A stretch of 28,113 nucleotides of DNA, taken from a virus. Made by a program: the position numbers and the translations under genes. Shown here piece by piece: positions 16,577-23,671 of this stretch (positions within the stretch are counted from its first letter, which is position 1; every line of letters starts with the position of its first letter). The DNA is taken from positions 1 to 28,113 of the IMG/VR virus record IMGVR_UViG_3300032242_001302, one strand, 5' to 3'. The notes below the pieces were generated by a model. The model searched no databases, was not told the DNA's origin, and was given only the letters and a program-made list of their open reading frames with translations.

Positions 16577-19420
16577 ATGGCACTACAGATTAGACAAGGC
16601 ACTGATGCCGAAAGACAAACAATTACTCCAGCCAGTGGGGAACCTATTTGGACCACGGACCAAAAACAATTATGGGTAGGTGATGGGACCACTACAGGCG
16701 GGGTATTGATCGCCAGTACTGGCACAGGTAGCGGATCAACAGTGACCAATCAGGAATTGTTTACCAACAGCAATGTAACATTTGCCAATCTTAACATCAC
16801 TAACAATACTACTTCAACCAGCCTAAATATTGGTGGTATGACAGTTTCTTATACTGACTATCTAAGTAGTAGAGAAGTTATATTTGAATTAACTGCTATT
16901 CCTCCAGGTGATACTGGAAGTCAAATTTATTTCCGTGGCGGCCAACCTGTGCGTTTTGATGATGGTGCAGTTATGTATGATCTATATACAGATCGTCTAC
17001 ATACATATCAAGGTCCAGGATCGACCCTAACAGTTTATAATAGCCTGGTTCCTTCTGCCAACAAGGCTATTGACCTGGGAACTCCTTATAATCAATGGCG
17101 TCACCTATATGTAAGTTCATCTACTGTCTATATCGGTGGACAAAGTTTAACCATCGACCAAAATGCCAATCTAAGCATCAATGGAAATGCAGTTACCGAC
17201 CAACCATTGAGCACAACCAGTTCAGTCCAGTTCCAGAATTTAACTGTTGGCAATGGTGGTGTTATCTATGCTAGCCAAGGTGCATACGGTCCTCCAGATG
17301 GATCATTCAATAATATTCGTATTGGCCTATATGGCAATGATCCTAACTATTCTATTGGTGTAGAAAGCGATCATATTTGGTTACAAGGTAACCAAGGTGT
17401 TAAATTCTATACTGGTGATAATGTAGCCAGATTGACTGTTGATCAAAATGGTTTGACATTCCCAGATGACACAGTCCAAAGCACTGCCTTTACCGGTGAC
17501 CTACGCATCAATGGCACTTGGCTAAGGAACAAAGACACAGGCGATATCTATATCAGTCCACAAGATGGCACAACAGGCGTATATTTCCCCAGCGACTCTA
17601 ATTCATCTGCAAGTCCTGTTCAATTATTCAATACCAACGCTGGTGGCTTGACCATCGACAGCAATGGTAATGTATGGACTTTTACCAATACAGGCACATT
17701 TGTATTGCCTAATGGTGCTACCATTATCAACACTATGACCAACCAATTAGAAATTCTGGCTGGTGGTGTTGGATCCAATGGTAATTTTATCTTTACTCAA
17801 GATGGCACATTTGTATTCCCAAGTGGCGCACATATTGTCAGCACATCAACTAACCAATTTGATATCCACGCTGATGAAATATACATATTGGCCGCTAATC
17901 AAACTGAACCTACATTCCGTCTAACACCTGGCAACAGTCAGATCAATACTGGACAGATGCAGTTCTTTGATGAAGGTGCCAATACTGAAATTATGGATGT
18001 GCAGAATTCAGGTGTCAGTGTGTTTAGTCTATTCTCAGCAGGTAATGGTGCCAAGTTAAACAACATTACATATCCTACCACAGATGGTGCGGCTGGTGAT
18101 GTTATTGCCACAGACGGTGCAGGCAACTTGTCATTTGTTGCTCCTGGTGCTGGTCCTCAGGGTCCAACTGGCCCAACTGGTTCACAAGGCTCTGTAGGTC
18201 CTACTGGTCCACAAGGTCTACAAGGCAATGTTGGTCCTCAGGGTCCAACTGGCCCAACTGGTTCACAAGGTAATGTTGGCCCAACTGGCCCAACTGGTTC
18301 ACAAGGTAATGTTGGCCCGACTGGTCCTACTGGTCCTTTGAATTCTTATGATCAGGCCCTATATACAACCAGTTCAGTGACTTTCCTTTCTGCTTCATTG
18401 AGCAACATAGCCAACGCCAATACAGGTCTAGTGCAAAGCAATTATCACAGCGGATCTCCAGGTAGCCAAACTGCGGTGACTTCGGGCGAGGCTCTGTTGA
18501 AATTATCTGCACAACCATATGCAGGCACAGCGGCTTTGGCATCAACTGGCACATTCCAATTGAATGTGAATGCTAGTGAAAACTTTGTGATTTCTGGATC
18601 AACAACTACCAATGCGGGAACACAATTCAGTCTAGCAGTCCAACCTCGCAATATCCGTGTTAATGCTGATGGTAGCAGTATGATGAAGGCTTTTGAGGCA
18701 ATCACTAATAACACAGGTGGAACAAGCCCAGGTCCTCTAAACTTGTATTTTGGTCCTCAAACCACTGCTACACTGATCCGTTCAGATGGCACAAGCCTAG
18801 GTATTGGTTATGGTAAGACTATCTCCAACTTTACCAATGGTGTGATTGAACTGTTTGGTGTTCCTTCGACTGATAGCACTGCTGACACAGCCAACATCAA
18901 AGGTTCCAATGTTATCTATTTCGTGACCAGCAGACAAAACGGTGTTAGTGGTCGTCGTAATGCACTGCAATCAGGTGATGATATTGGTCAGATCACATTC
19001 GAAGGTATGAATGCTACTAACTCAACTGGTTTCGGTGGATTAACTGCTAACCTGCGTGTTGATGCTATTGAAACTTTCAGTGGATCTGCATACGGATCAA
19101 GGATCAAGTTGCAGACTGTCAACACAGGCACAACCACGCTGACCAATCGTTTGGCCCTTGATGATCGTTTGAACCAATATGGTGCCGACACACATAAATT
19201 CACAGACAAGTCAGGTTCATTCACAGCCCTATCGATGACTACTAGTACAGCGGTGTTTACAGCGATTCCTGTAGTGCCAAACTACACTACCACAGCCCTG
19301 CGTGCCATAACTGGTCAGGTAGGTGCTATTGCGGCAGTCAATGATAATGGTGGTGCTATGGCCTATTGGGATACTACAAACAGCCGTTGGAGTTATATCC
19401 AAACAGGCCTAGCAGTCTAA
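16577..19420 (+). CDS. Large tail fibre protein 2 with collagen-like segment
   Basis: 947 residues, good AAGGAAA ribosome site. The N-terminus ([14 protein letters not shown], then [20 protein letters not shown], about 5-41) is the widespread tail-fibre N-terminal module seen in tropism-determinant-like proteins. Then come beta shaft segments with [13 protein letters not shown] (about 294-306). Twenty-one Gly-X-Y triplets occupy residues 526-588 and should form a triple helix joining shaft and head. After them lies a domain of about 330 residues ending in [17 protein letters not shown], probably the receptor-binding or chaperone-type tip. The trimeric state is implied by the collagen repeats. 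Confidence 0.8.
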   Translation: MALQIRQGTDAERQTITPASGEPIWTTDQKQLWVGDGTTTGGVLIASTGTGSGSTVTNQELFTNSNVTFANLNITNNTTSTSLNIGGMTVSYTDYLSSREVIFELTAIPPGDTGSQIYFRGGQPVRFDDGAVMYDLYTDRLHTYQGPGSTLTVYNSLVPSANKAIDLGTPYNQWRHLYVSSSTVYIGGQSLTIDQNANLSINGNAVTDQPLSTTSSVQFQNLTVGNGGVIYASQGAYGPPDGSFNNIRIGLYGNDPNYSIGVESDHIWLQGNQGVKFYTGDNVARLTVDQNGLTFPDDTVQSTAFTGDLRINGTWLRNKDTGDIYISPQDGTTGVYFPSDSNSSASPVQLFNTNAGGLTIDSNGNVWTFTNTGTFVLPNGATIINTMTNQLEILAGGVGSNGNFIFTQDGTFVFPSGAHIVSTSTNQFDIHADEIYILAANQTEPTFRLTPGNSQINTGQMQFFDEGANTEIMDVQNSGVSVFSLFSAGNGAKLNNITYPTTDGAAGDVIATDGAGNLSFVAPGAGPQGPTGPTGSQGSVGPTGPQGLQGNVGPQGPTGPTGSQGNVGPTGPTGSQGNVGPTGPTGPLNSYDQALYTTSSVTFLSASLSNIANANTGLVQSNYHSGSPGSQTAVTSGEALLKLSAQPYAGTAALASTGTFQLNVNASENFVISGSTTTNAGTQFSLAVQPRNIRVNADGSSMMKAFEAITNNTGGTSPGPLNLYFGPQTTATLIRSDGTSLGIGYGKTISNFTNGVIELFGVPSTDSTADTANIKGSNVIYFVTSRQNGVSGRRNALQSGDDIGQITFEGMNATNSTGFGGLTANLRVDAIETFSGSAYGSRIKLQTVNTGTTTLTNRLALDDRLNQYGADTHKFTDKSGSFTALSMTTSTAVFTAIPVVPNYTTTALRAITGQVGAIAAVNDNGGAMAYWDTTNSRWSYIQTGLAV
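18152..18340 (+). repeat. Collagen-like Gly-X-Y coding repeat
   Basis: 189 nt encode 21 uninterrupted Gly-X-Y triplets. A 12-residue unit, [12 protein letters not shown], occurs twice back to back after a diverged copy (ending GSV), and the DNA copies are nearly identical (for example the stretches at 18152 and 18236). Such repeats can expand or contract by slippage, changing fibre length. Confidence 0.9.
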
Positions 19421-19431
19421 TGGAGAAGCCA

Positions 19432-19653
19432 ATGACAGTAGAAACCGATCTATCAAAACACGAAGCAGTCTGTGCAGAACGCTATGAAAGAATTAAAGAA
19501 CACCTGGACAGCCTGGATGCTAAGTTTGATCATATGGGTTCTAGCATCGAAAACTTTAAGATGGAAATCCTCAAGATAATGATCGGCAGTTGTGTAACTG
19601 TGATTGGTGTCCTGATTGGCGTAGCAGTAACCATATTGACACGCCATCCATAA
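19432..19653 (+). CDS. Possible holin (XhlA-like), single membrane segment
   Basis: 73 residues from the ATG at 19432, chosen because GGAG lies 6 nt upstream inside the end of the fibre gene; an ATG at 19420 overlapping the fibre stop would add four residues. Residues 1-45 are charged and helical (coiled-coil-like, ERIKEHLDSLDAKFDHM). Residues 49-69 are a membrane helix (IMIGSCVTVIGVLIGVAVTIL), followed by a basic end TRHP. Size, one C-terminal membrane helix and position after the fibres fit XhlA-like holin accessories. No endolysin gene is nearby, so lysis is inferred with modest confidence; a membrane anchor for another function is possible. Confidence 0.45.
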   Translation: MTVETDLSKHEAVCAERYERIKEHLDSLDAKFDHMGSSIENFKMEILKIMIGSCVTVIGVLIGVAVTILTRHP

Positions 19654-19662
19654 TTTGACTCC

Positions 19663-19694
19663 TTAAATAGGTGTATGGAAAAACACCTATTTGA
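19663..19694 (+). promoter_or_regulatory. Hairpin enclosing a start codon (translational control element)
   Basis: AAATAGGTGT (19665-19674) is perfectly complementary to ACACCTATTT (19683-19692); with T64-G93 and T63-A94 the stem reaches 12 bp. The 8-nt loop ATGGAAAA holds the start codon of the next gene and the stem hides its only ribosome-site-like bases (AGGTG). In RNA this should restrict initiation until the stem is opened. As DNA it could also be an operator. Confidence 0.65.
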
Positions 19695-19959
19695 ACAACG
19701 AGTACAGCCCCTACTGGAATTAGCCCCACGCACCAAGAGCAATACACAGGCCAAAACACATTATGAAGAATGTTGTTTGCCTCGTGCCAAGAGCCAACCG
19801 ACCTTATGTAGTGATTGTGATCAGATCAAGCAGGGTCCAATCCAACAGAAGATATGGATCAAAAACCTTGAAAGCCGATATCCTAAATGGGCAAAAAAGT
19901 GCATAACCTGCCGAAAAGAACTTGAAATCCCACCAGGAAAGATCATACAATATAAATAG
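19675..19959 (+). CDS. Small Cys-rich protein, possible zinc-binding, unknown
   Basis: 94 residues, basic, with Cys in two groups: ECCLP plus CSDCDQ (about residues 33-48) and CITCRKELEIPPGK (about 76-89). Two CxxC pairs suggest one zinc ribbon. The charge and Cys pattern resemble small nucleic-acid-binding proteins, but no family is recognised. The start codon is in the loop of the hairpin at 19663-19694, and no alternative in-frame start follows nearby. The end of the gene carries the promoter of the next non-coding RNA (-35 at 19922). Confidence 0.55.
   Translation: MEKHLFEQRVQPLLELAPRTKSNTQAKTHYEECCLPRAKSQPTLCSDCDQIKQGPIQQKIWIKNLESRYPKWAKKCITCRKELEIPPGKIIQYK
19922..19951 (+). promoter_or_regulatory. 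Sigma-70-type promoter for ncRNA 1
   Basis: TTGAAA (19922-19927), 18-nt spacer, TACAAT (19946-19951). Expected start near 19958, four bases before the first helix of the RNA described next. It lies within the 3' end of the preceding coding sequence. Confidence 0.6.
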
Positions 19960-20116
19960 TGTGTAGAGGGAGAGTTCCTGTGACATTTACGATCTCCTAA
20001 ATCTGATTATCTTTGGCTTCCTCTATACATTCCTCGAAACGCGGTATAGGTTGAGTGACATTAACTATACCAACAACGCAAGTTGTCAAGAGCCCACGCA
20101 ATGTGGGCTTTTGTTT
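19958..20116 (+). ncRNA. Putative small RNA 1 (about 159 nt)
   Basis: No ORF is credible here. Transcription from the promoter at 19922-19951 would begin near 19958 and stop at the terminator ending 20116. The 5' domain closes on itself: TGTAGAGG (19962-19969) pairs with CCTCT-AT-ACA (20020-20029). Inside, GGAGA (19969-19973) can pair with TCTCC (19993-19997). A second hairpin, GGTATAG-G-TT with AACTATACC (20043-20071), has 9 bp and one bulge. The loops of both hairpins carry GTGACATT (19980-19987 and 20055-20062). The combination of promoter, structure and terminator supports an independent RNA; function unknown. Confidence 0.65.
20091..20116 (+). terminator. Intrinsic terminator of ncRNA 1
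   Basis: AGCCCAC (20091-20097) pairs with GTGGGCT (20103-20109), loop GCAAT, followed by TTTTGTTT. A standard rho-independent terminator; it may also end read-through from the fibre/holin operon. Confidence 0.85.
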
Positions 20117-20129
20117 GGTTAAAACATAT

Positions 20130-20157
20130 TTGACATTTTATATTAAACCTGTATAAT
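20130..20157 (+). promoter_or_regulatory. Strong sigma-70 promoter for ncRNA 2
   Basis: TTGACA (20130-20135), 16-nt spacer, TATAAT (20152-20157), both hexamers perfect. It lies 14 nt after the preceding terminator. Expected start near 20164. Confidence 0.8.
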
Positions 20158-20163
20158 TATTAT

Positions 20164-20271
20164 TGTGTTGTTAGGCAAGTCCCAATCCAAGGTGCGGGGA
20201 GATATAAAGGCAAACCAATATACTCAATCGTAGATTGTTTCAAGGGCGGCTAAGGTCGCCCATTTTTTTGA
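20164..20271 (+). ncRNA. Putative small RNA 2 (about 108 nt)
   Basis: A consensus promoter and an intrinsic terminator frame about 108 nt without a credible ORF. CAATC-GTA-GATTG (20225-20237) is one small hairpin. Upstream, G-rich (GGTGCGGGGAG, about 20191-20201) and C-rich (GTCCC, about 20178-20182) stretches can pair with each other. Size and layout are those of a regulatory sRNA or RNA decoy, but I do not recognise a family. Being read from a host-type promoter suggests early or constitutive expression. Confidence 0.7.
20244..20269 (+). terminator. Intrinsic terminator of ncRNA 2
   Basis: GGGCGGC (20244-20250) pairs with GTCGCCC (20255-20261), loop TAAG, followed by A and seven T. A clear rho-independent terminator. 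Confidence 0.9.
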
Positions 20272-20321
20272 TTAAAAAATCTCTATATTTTACCCTATAA
20301 AAAATGTTAAACTAAATATTA

Positions 20322-20349
20322 TTGCGTTATTAATGTCATTGAATACAAT
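20322..20349 (+). promoter_or_regulatory. Candidate promoter for the large structured RNA
   Basis: TTGCGT (20322-20327), 16-nt spacer, TACAAT (20344-20349). The -10 is good and the -35 weak. Expected start near 20356, shortly before the first stem at 20371. An alternative -10-like TATATA lies at 20360. Confidence 0.45.
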
Positions 20350-20718
20350 AACCAAAATTATATAGCACAAGGTTGACGGGCCAAATAATAATACCGTTGG
20401 TGAATCCGTTCTGATGTGTGACGGCAACCAGATCCATTCGCTATAGATGGGCTTTTGAACACTACCCTCTTGATGAGAGGATGCCTTAAAGCATATGGCC
20501 ACGCTTTCCCTGCTTTGTTCAATCGTAAATGGTGTAGGTCAGAGAACTTACGACAAAGTCTGTGTGGACACTAGAACATAGTTTGAGTGACCATTCTGCA
20601 ATGATCCATAAAAAGCACCTGAGAGTGGATCTTAAAAATCGTTATAGGTAGGGTAAGGAACAGAGCCCATAGCAGGAACCCACAGCCAACCAAATAAGCC
20701 TATTGCAATGAAACGACG

Positions 20719-20782
20719 CCCGGAGTCGGAGAGTGTTTGCACCTAACCCTTAACAGGGTGCATTCACTCTGCCTGGAGTGGG
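20719..20782 (+). other. Long interrupted helix within the large RNA
   Basis: AGAGTG (20730-20735) and TGCACC (20738-20743) pair with GGTGCA (20757-20762) and CACTCT (20765-20770), separated by a symmetrical TT/TT mismatch. GG/CC with one bulged G, a 6x6 purine-rich internal loop and CCC/GGG extend it outward to 20719 and 20782. The 13-nt loop contains ACCCT, which could alternatively pair with AGGGT (20746-20759). This is the clearest structural element of the region. Confidence 0.75.
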
Positions 20783-20797
20783 AAGGAGAAATATTAA

Positions 20798-20832
20798 AAA
20801 TGAACCATTGAGCGTTAGCGATTGGTTCATTT
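20798..20832 (+). other. 10-bp stem with flanking A and T runs
   Basis: AAATGAACCA (20798-20807) pairs with TGGTTCATTT (20823-20832) around a 15-nt loop. The A-run before and the T/A-rich run after make it a possible weak terminator for the large RNA, or a boundary between that RNA and the leader of the gene at 20891. Confidence 0.5.
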
Positions 20833-20833
20833 A

Positions 20834-20870
20834 TATATTGATCAGGTCTTGCAAAAGACCTTACAATATA
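20834..20870 (+). promoter_or_regulatory. GNRA-capped hairpin in the leader of the gene at 20891
   Basis: TATATTG (20834-20840) pairs with CAATATA (20864-20870); inside, across a 3x2 internal loop, AGGTCTT (20844-20850) pairs with AAGACCT (20855-20861) around the tetraloop GCAA, a GNRA type. It ends 20 nt before the start codon, just upstream of the ribosome site GAGGA. It may be a translation control element, or the 3' domain of the large RNA with the tetraloop making a tertiary contact. Confidence 0.7.
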
Positions 20871-20890
20871 AACTTACTTGAGGAAAACAA

Positions 20891-21193
20891 ATGTCACTAC
20901 TAAATCAAATTGAACGCTTACATTATCATCTCTTAGATCATAATGAGATTGATTGGGATCTCATTGAAGATCTAATTGTCAATGAAGATATCAGTGCTCA
21001 ATCACTTAAAAAATTAATTGATTATTTTGTTAGGAACTTATCAAATAATCATATTGTTCCTGGTAAGATATATCAGACCTTATGTGGTATAGGTGATTTC
21101 TGTTCTATAGAAGATCATTATACATCAAAACAATTTAGATTTGTATATGCTAATTTGGCAACTTATTATGATCAAATAGATCCGTTTAAATAA
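20891..21193 (+). CDS. Unknown protein (100 aa)
   Basis: 100 residues, acidic and mostly helical, with no membrane segment. It begins MSLLNQIERLHYHLLDHNEI and has two repeated-looking acidic helices (IDWDLIEDLIVNED). A clear GAGGA ribosome site precedes the ATG. Codon use is A/T-rich compared with the structural genes. It follows the structured non-coding region with no intervening terminator better than the stem at 20798, so it may be read from the same transcript as the large RNA. No family recognised. Confidence 0.55.
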   Translation: MSLLNQIERLHYHLLDHNEIDWDLIEDLIVNEDISAQSLKKLIDYFVRNLSNNHIVPGKIYQTLCGIGDFCSIEDHYTSKQFRFVYANLATYYDQIDPFK

Positions 21194-21203
21194 CCAATAT
21201 CTC

Positions 21204-21232
21204 TTGATTTAACTAAATACATCGTGTATTAT
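21204..21232 (+). promoter_or_regulatory. Sigma-70-type promoter for the accessory operon
   Basis: TTGATT (21204-21209), 17-nt spacer, TATTAT (21227-21232). It shares TCTCTTGA with the stronger promoter at 26966. The downstream genes from 21251 to 24746 are close or overlapping and could form one transcript. The spacer also contains a TAAATA. Confidence 0.6.
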
Positions 21233-21250
21233 AAAGATAAGGAGATATGA

Positions 21251-21760
21251 ATGAATACCAAAGAGATCACATACAAAATTAAAAACACCTCGGCTACCAC
21301 TGATTATATGTCAGTGTCCTCAGAGGATATGAGTTGGATCAAAGAAGATCTATTGATGGCCTATAAAAACCTATTGATAGATCTAGCCAAGAATAGAGAC
21401 AAAGAAATCCGTGAGATTTATGATGTCTTGAATTCACCTGACAAGAACTTGCCTAAACGCCGTGCTGGTATGGGCTATGCCAAAAATTCACTAGTGTCAT
21501 TCATTGATGGAATGATTGACAATATTGTTAGAGGCACACAGCGAGACCTAACCATTAAGCAAGCAGATGGTTTGGCTTATGTCAGTGAGATCATCAACTA
21601 CATCCAACCTGACCTTCCTCAGGTTACATTTGCAGGTCCTCGCCCCAAGTCATTGAAGGCACCGGCTTCACCAGACCTGCCTAGAGAAACACCACGGGTC
21701 ATTGCTCCACACGCTAGGGGCAATCAAATGATATTTGGCAATGGATTATTTGAACTATGA
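21251..21760 (+). CDS. Unknown protein (169 aa)
   Basis: 169 residues with a very strong AAGGAGAT ribosome site, first gene after the promoter at 21204. Residues 1-115 look helical and charged, with SWIKEDLLMAYKNLLIDLAK and SFIDGMIDNIVRGTQRDLTI. Residues 120-169 are Pro-rich and probably flexible (GPRPKSLKAPASPDLP), ending IFGNGLFEL. It overlaps the next gene by ATGA. Leading the operon that carries the methyltransferases suggests an early host- or DNA-related role, but there is no recognisable motif. Confidence 0.55.
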   Translation: MNTKEITYKIKNTSATTDYMSVSSEDMSWIKEDLLMAYKNLLIDLAKNRDKEIREIYDVLNSPDKNLPKRRAGMGYAKNSLVSFIDGMIDNIVRGTQRDLTIKQADGLAYVSEIINYIQPDLPQVTFAGPRPKSLKAPASPDLPRETPRVIAPHARGNQMIFGNGLFEL

Positions 21761-22173
21761 CACATACTCAACATCCCCTATGGCGTAAATGGACCTACAT
21801 TCAATATACCCTAAACAATCCCAATCATAAACAATATGCCCAGGCAAAAAAGTATGGCTGGACTTGTGATTGGGATAATTTTAGATCATTTGCCTCTGAC
21901 ATTGAACAGCACCTGGGCTTGCCACTACCGGGTGAGATGTTGATACGCAAAGATCAAACTCAGGGTTGGACATTGAAGAACTTAGACTATGGCACTGAGA
22001 AAGTGCGTGGCAATCGTCAGCGTACTTGTCTAATATTAAAATACCGAAATAAAAAGATGACTGCCTCGCAATGGGCTGAATATAGAGGCATACCGGTAGG
22101 CACACTCTACAGCAGACTATATCACTACCATTGGCCTGTGGCAGAAGCACTAGAATATAAAAAGAGAACATAA
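21757..22173 (+). CDS. HNH-like (degenerate) DNA-binding protein with HTH-type tail
   Basis: 138 residues, coupled on both sides (ATGA before, TAATG after). The layout is that of phage HNH-type proteins: an N-terminal helix (HPLWRKWTYIQYTLNNP), YGWTCDWDNFRSFASDI, then LPLPGEMLIRKDQTQGWTLKNLDY, matching the general form 'W..F..D..G..P.G..L.R.D..GW...N'. The metal-binding His and Cys of active HNH nucleases are not visible. The C-terminus MTASQWAEYRGIPVGTLYSR resembles the small HTH that follows such domains ('t..ewa...gi...tl..Rl'). It lies right before three methyltransferases, so a DNA-binding or former nuclease role is plausible. Confidence 0.5.
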   Translation: MTHTQHPLWRKWTYIQYTLNNPNHKQYAQAKKYGWTCDWDNFRSFASDIEQHLGLPLPGEMLIRKDQTQGWTLKNLDYGTEKVRGNRQRTCLILKYRNKKMTASQWAEYRGIPVGTLYSRLYHYHWPVAEALEYKKRT

Positions 22174-22889
22174 TGACATACCAACTACATCAGCAAGATT
22201 GTTTGGCTTGGATGCGGGCTCAATCTCCAGAATCAGTGGATATTATATTGACAAGCCCCCCATACAATTTTGATATGCCCTATGGCACTTATAAAGATGA
22301 CATCACAGATTATCGTAGTTGGACAGCGGCCTGGATTGCGGAAGCCAGTCGTGTATTAAAACACACAGGTAGGCTTATCATCAATATACAACCAAAATTT
22401 AGTGCAAGAGAACCATATCATCATTGGGTCCATCACGCCGCTGAAAGTGCGGGCTTACTATGGTACGGTGAGCGTATATGGCAAAAGAATACCATAAACG
22501 GTTATCGTGGTGCGGCTGGAAGTATGGGCATACCCAGCAAGATTTATCTTTGGTATTCAACTGAATATGTTCAAATATTCAGCAAAGGTGATATCTATCG
22601 TCCAACAAAAAGAGAGGATAGTCTTATTACTATGCCAGAACAAACTGCCTGGGCTAAAGATCATATTTGGAGCATAGCACCAGCAAGGCAAAAAGACCAC
22701 CCAGCACAAATGCCCGCACAACTGGTAGAGCGTTGTCTTAAACTATTTGCTCGTCGAGGTGATATGGTGTATGATCCATTTGCTGGAGCAGGCACAACTA
22801 TGATAGCCGCCAAAGAATTGGGATTAGACAGCATAGGCACAGAGATAGATCCTGATTACTGCCAGTTTATACACCAAAGGATGCAATGA
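22173..22889 (+). CDS. DNA methyltransferase 1, beta class (N6-adenine / N4-cytosine)
   Basis: 238 residues. Catalytic motif IV, SPPYN (28-32), comes first and the AdoMet-binding motif I, DPFAGAGTT (201-209), comes last; this permuted order and the HPAQMPAQLVERCLKL helix before motif I are those of the beta class of amino-methyltransferases (N6_N4_Mtase). The region between, about 40-180, should hold target recognition. SPPY is compatible with N4-cytosine or N6-adenine, so the base is not certain. The N-terminal 15 residues equal those of the next gene, and the last 18 (SIGTEIDPDYCQFIHQRM) equal both neighbours. No restriction enzyme is adjacent, so protection against host restriction is likely. 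Confidence 0.9.
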   Translation: MTYQLHQQDCLAWMRAQSPESVDIILTSPPYNFDMPYGTYKDDITDYRSWTAAWIAEASRVLKHTGRLIINIQPKFSAREPYHHWVHHAAESAGLLWYGERIWQKNTINGYRGAAGSMGIPSKIYLWYSTEYVQIFSKGDIYRPTKREDSLITMPEQTAWAKDHIWSIAPARQKDHPAQMPAQLVERCLKLFARRGDMVYDPFAGAGTTMIAAKELGLDSIGTEIDPDYCQFIHQRMQ

Positions 22890-22941
22890 CCTATCAATTA
22901 CATCAGCAAGATTGTTTGGCTTGGATGCGGACACAAGCAGA
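22836..22941 (+). repeat. Methyltransferase junction repeat, copy A
   Basis: 106 nt covering the last 50 coding bases of methyltransferase 1, the ATGA overlap and the first codons of methyltransferase 2. It aligns without gaps to 23618-23723 with about 8 differences by hand count (about 92% identity). The middles of the genes do not share such similarity. Confidence 0.85.
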
Positions 22942-23671
22942 CGCCACTATAGACATCATAATGTCCTCGCCACCCTATAATATTGGCATTGCTTACAATA
23001 CCTATGGCGATAAAATGACGGCACAAGATTATCTTGATTGGCAACGAGATATATGGACAGAAGCCTGCCGCATACTTAAATTCTCTGGACATTTATTTTT
23101 AAACATAGCACCAACCCGTAAAGATCCACTACTGCCTTATCGTGTAGCAGACTCAATACCCTGGAAAATACAAAACTCTATAATATGGAGCAAATGTATA
23201 GAAATAGATGGACACGTCAGAGGACACGGAGTAGTTACAGCCAGCAAAAAATATCTACCCAATGGACACGAAATGATGTTTCACTTCACTAAAAATGGTG
23301 ATACTGAAATAGATATCGCATCTTCTGGTGTTCCTTATCAACCTGCCTGGGCCGCTGATAATACTAAACGCACAGGCAGAAATTGGAGACCTACAGTCAA
23401 TAATTGGCATATACCCTATGAAACCTGTGGATCTTTTGGTGGTAATAAAACTGCTGAACTTAAAGGCACCAAAAAACACCCCGCTATATTTCCCAGAGAA
23501 TTAGTGCGTCATTGTCTCAATGTAGCAGGAGCACAACCTGGACACATAGTCTATGACCCTTTCGCTGGCACAGGCACCACCTTGGTAGTAGCCAAAGAAA
23601 TGAACATAGACAGTATTGGCACAGAGATAGATCCAGACTACTGCCAATTTATACACCAAAGGATGCAATGA
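22886..23671 (+). CDS. DNA methyltransferase 2, beta class
   Basis: 261 residues, ATGA-coupled to methyltransferases 1 and 3. Motif IV is SPPYN (28-32), motif I is DPFAGTGTT (224-232), and HPAIFPRELVRHCLNV precedes it. The middle (about 85-205) is unlike its neighbours and longer, containing IIWSKCIEIDGHVRGHGVVT and NWRPTVNNWHIPYET, the usual 'W...W..i' pattern of this family. The central part should set a different target sequence. The start and end of the gene are nearly identical in DNA to those of the neighbouring genes, which suggests duplication followed by divergence or exchange of the middle. Confidence 0.9.
   Translation: MTYQLHQQDCLAWMRTQADATIDIIMSSPPYNIGIAYNTYGDKMTAQDYLDWQRDIWTEACRILKFSGHLFLNIAPTRKDPLLPYRVADSIPWKIQNSIIWSKCIEIDGHVRGHGVVTASKKYLPNGHEMMFHFTKNGDTEIDIASSGVPYQPAWAADNTKRTGRNWRPTVNNWHIPYETCGSFGGNKTAELKGTKKHPAIFPRELVRHCLNVAGAQPGHIVYDPFAGTGTTLVVAKEMNIDSIGTEIDPDYCQFIHQRMQ

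Larger units (their letters stand above)
20356..20832 (+). ncRNA. Large structured non-coding RNA (about 480-520 nt), family unknown
   Basis: No plus-strand ORF fits, yet the stretch is dense with complementary arms: GGTTG/CAACC (20371/20425) next to CCGTT/GACGG (20406/20420); CCTCT-TGATG-AGAGG (20466-20480); TCGTAA/TTACGA (20523/20548); GGTCA/TGACC (20537/20588); GATCCA/TGGATC (20603/20626); ATAGG/CCTAT (20644/20699). A long interrupted helix spans 20719-20782: CCC/GGG, a 6x6 internal loop, then AGAGTG-TT-TGCACC against GGTGCA-TT-CACTCT. AAATGAACCA/TGGTTCATTT (20798/20823) closes the 3' side. Not all can form together. Size and phage setting recall giant RNAs such as GOLLD or ROOL, but I cannot match either. 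The 5' and 3' ends are estimates. Confidence 0.6.

Noticed and set aside
19366-19431. Longer start for the holin-like protein
   Set aside because: The extra residues are out-of-frame fibre sequence; GGAG points to the ATG at 19432.
20290-20502. 70-codon minus-strand frame in the non-coding island
   Set aside because: No ribosome site, would be the only minus-strand gene, and overlaps paired arms of the large RNA; composition is not convincing.
20356-20832. Group I or group II self-splicing intron
   Set aside because: No recognisable group I core elements or group II domain V, no interrupted gene on either side, and no intron-encoded protein inside.
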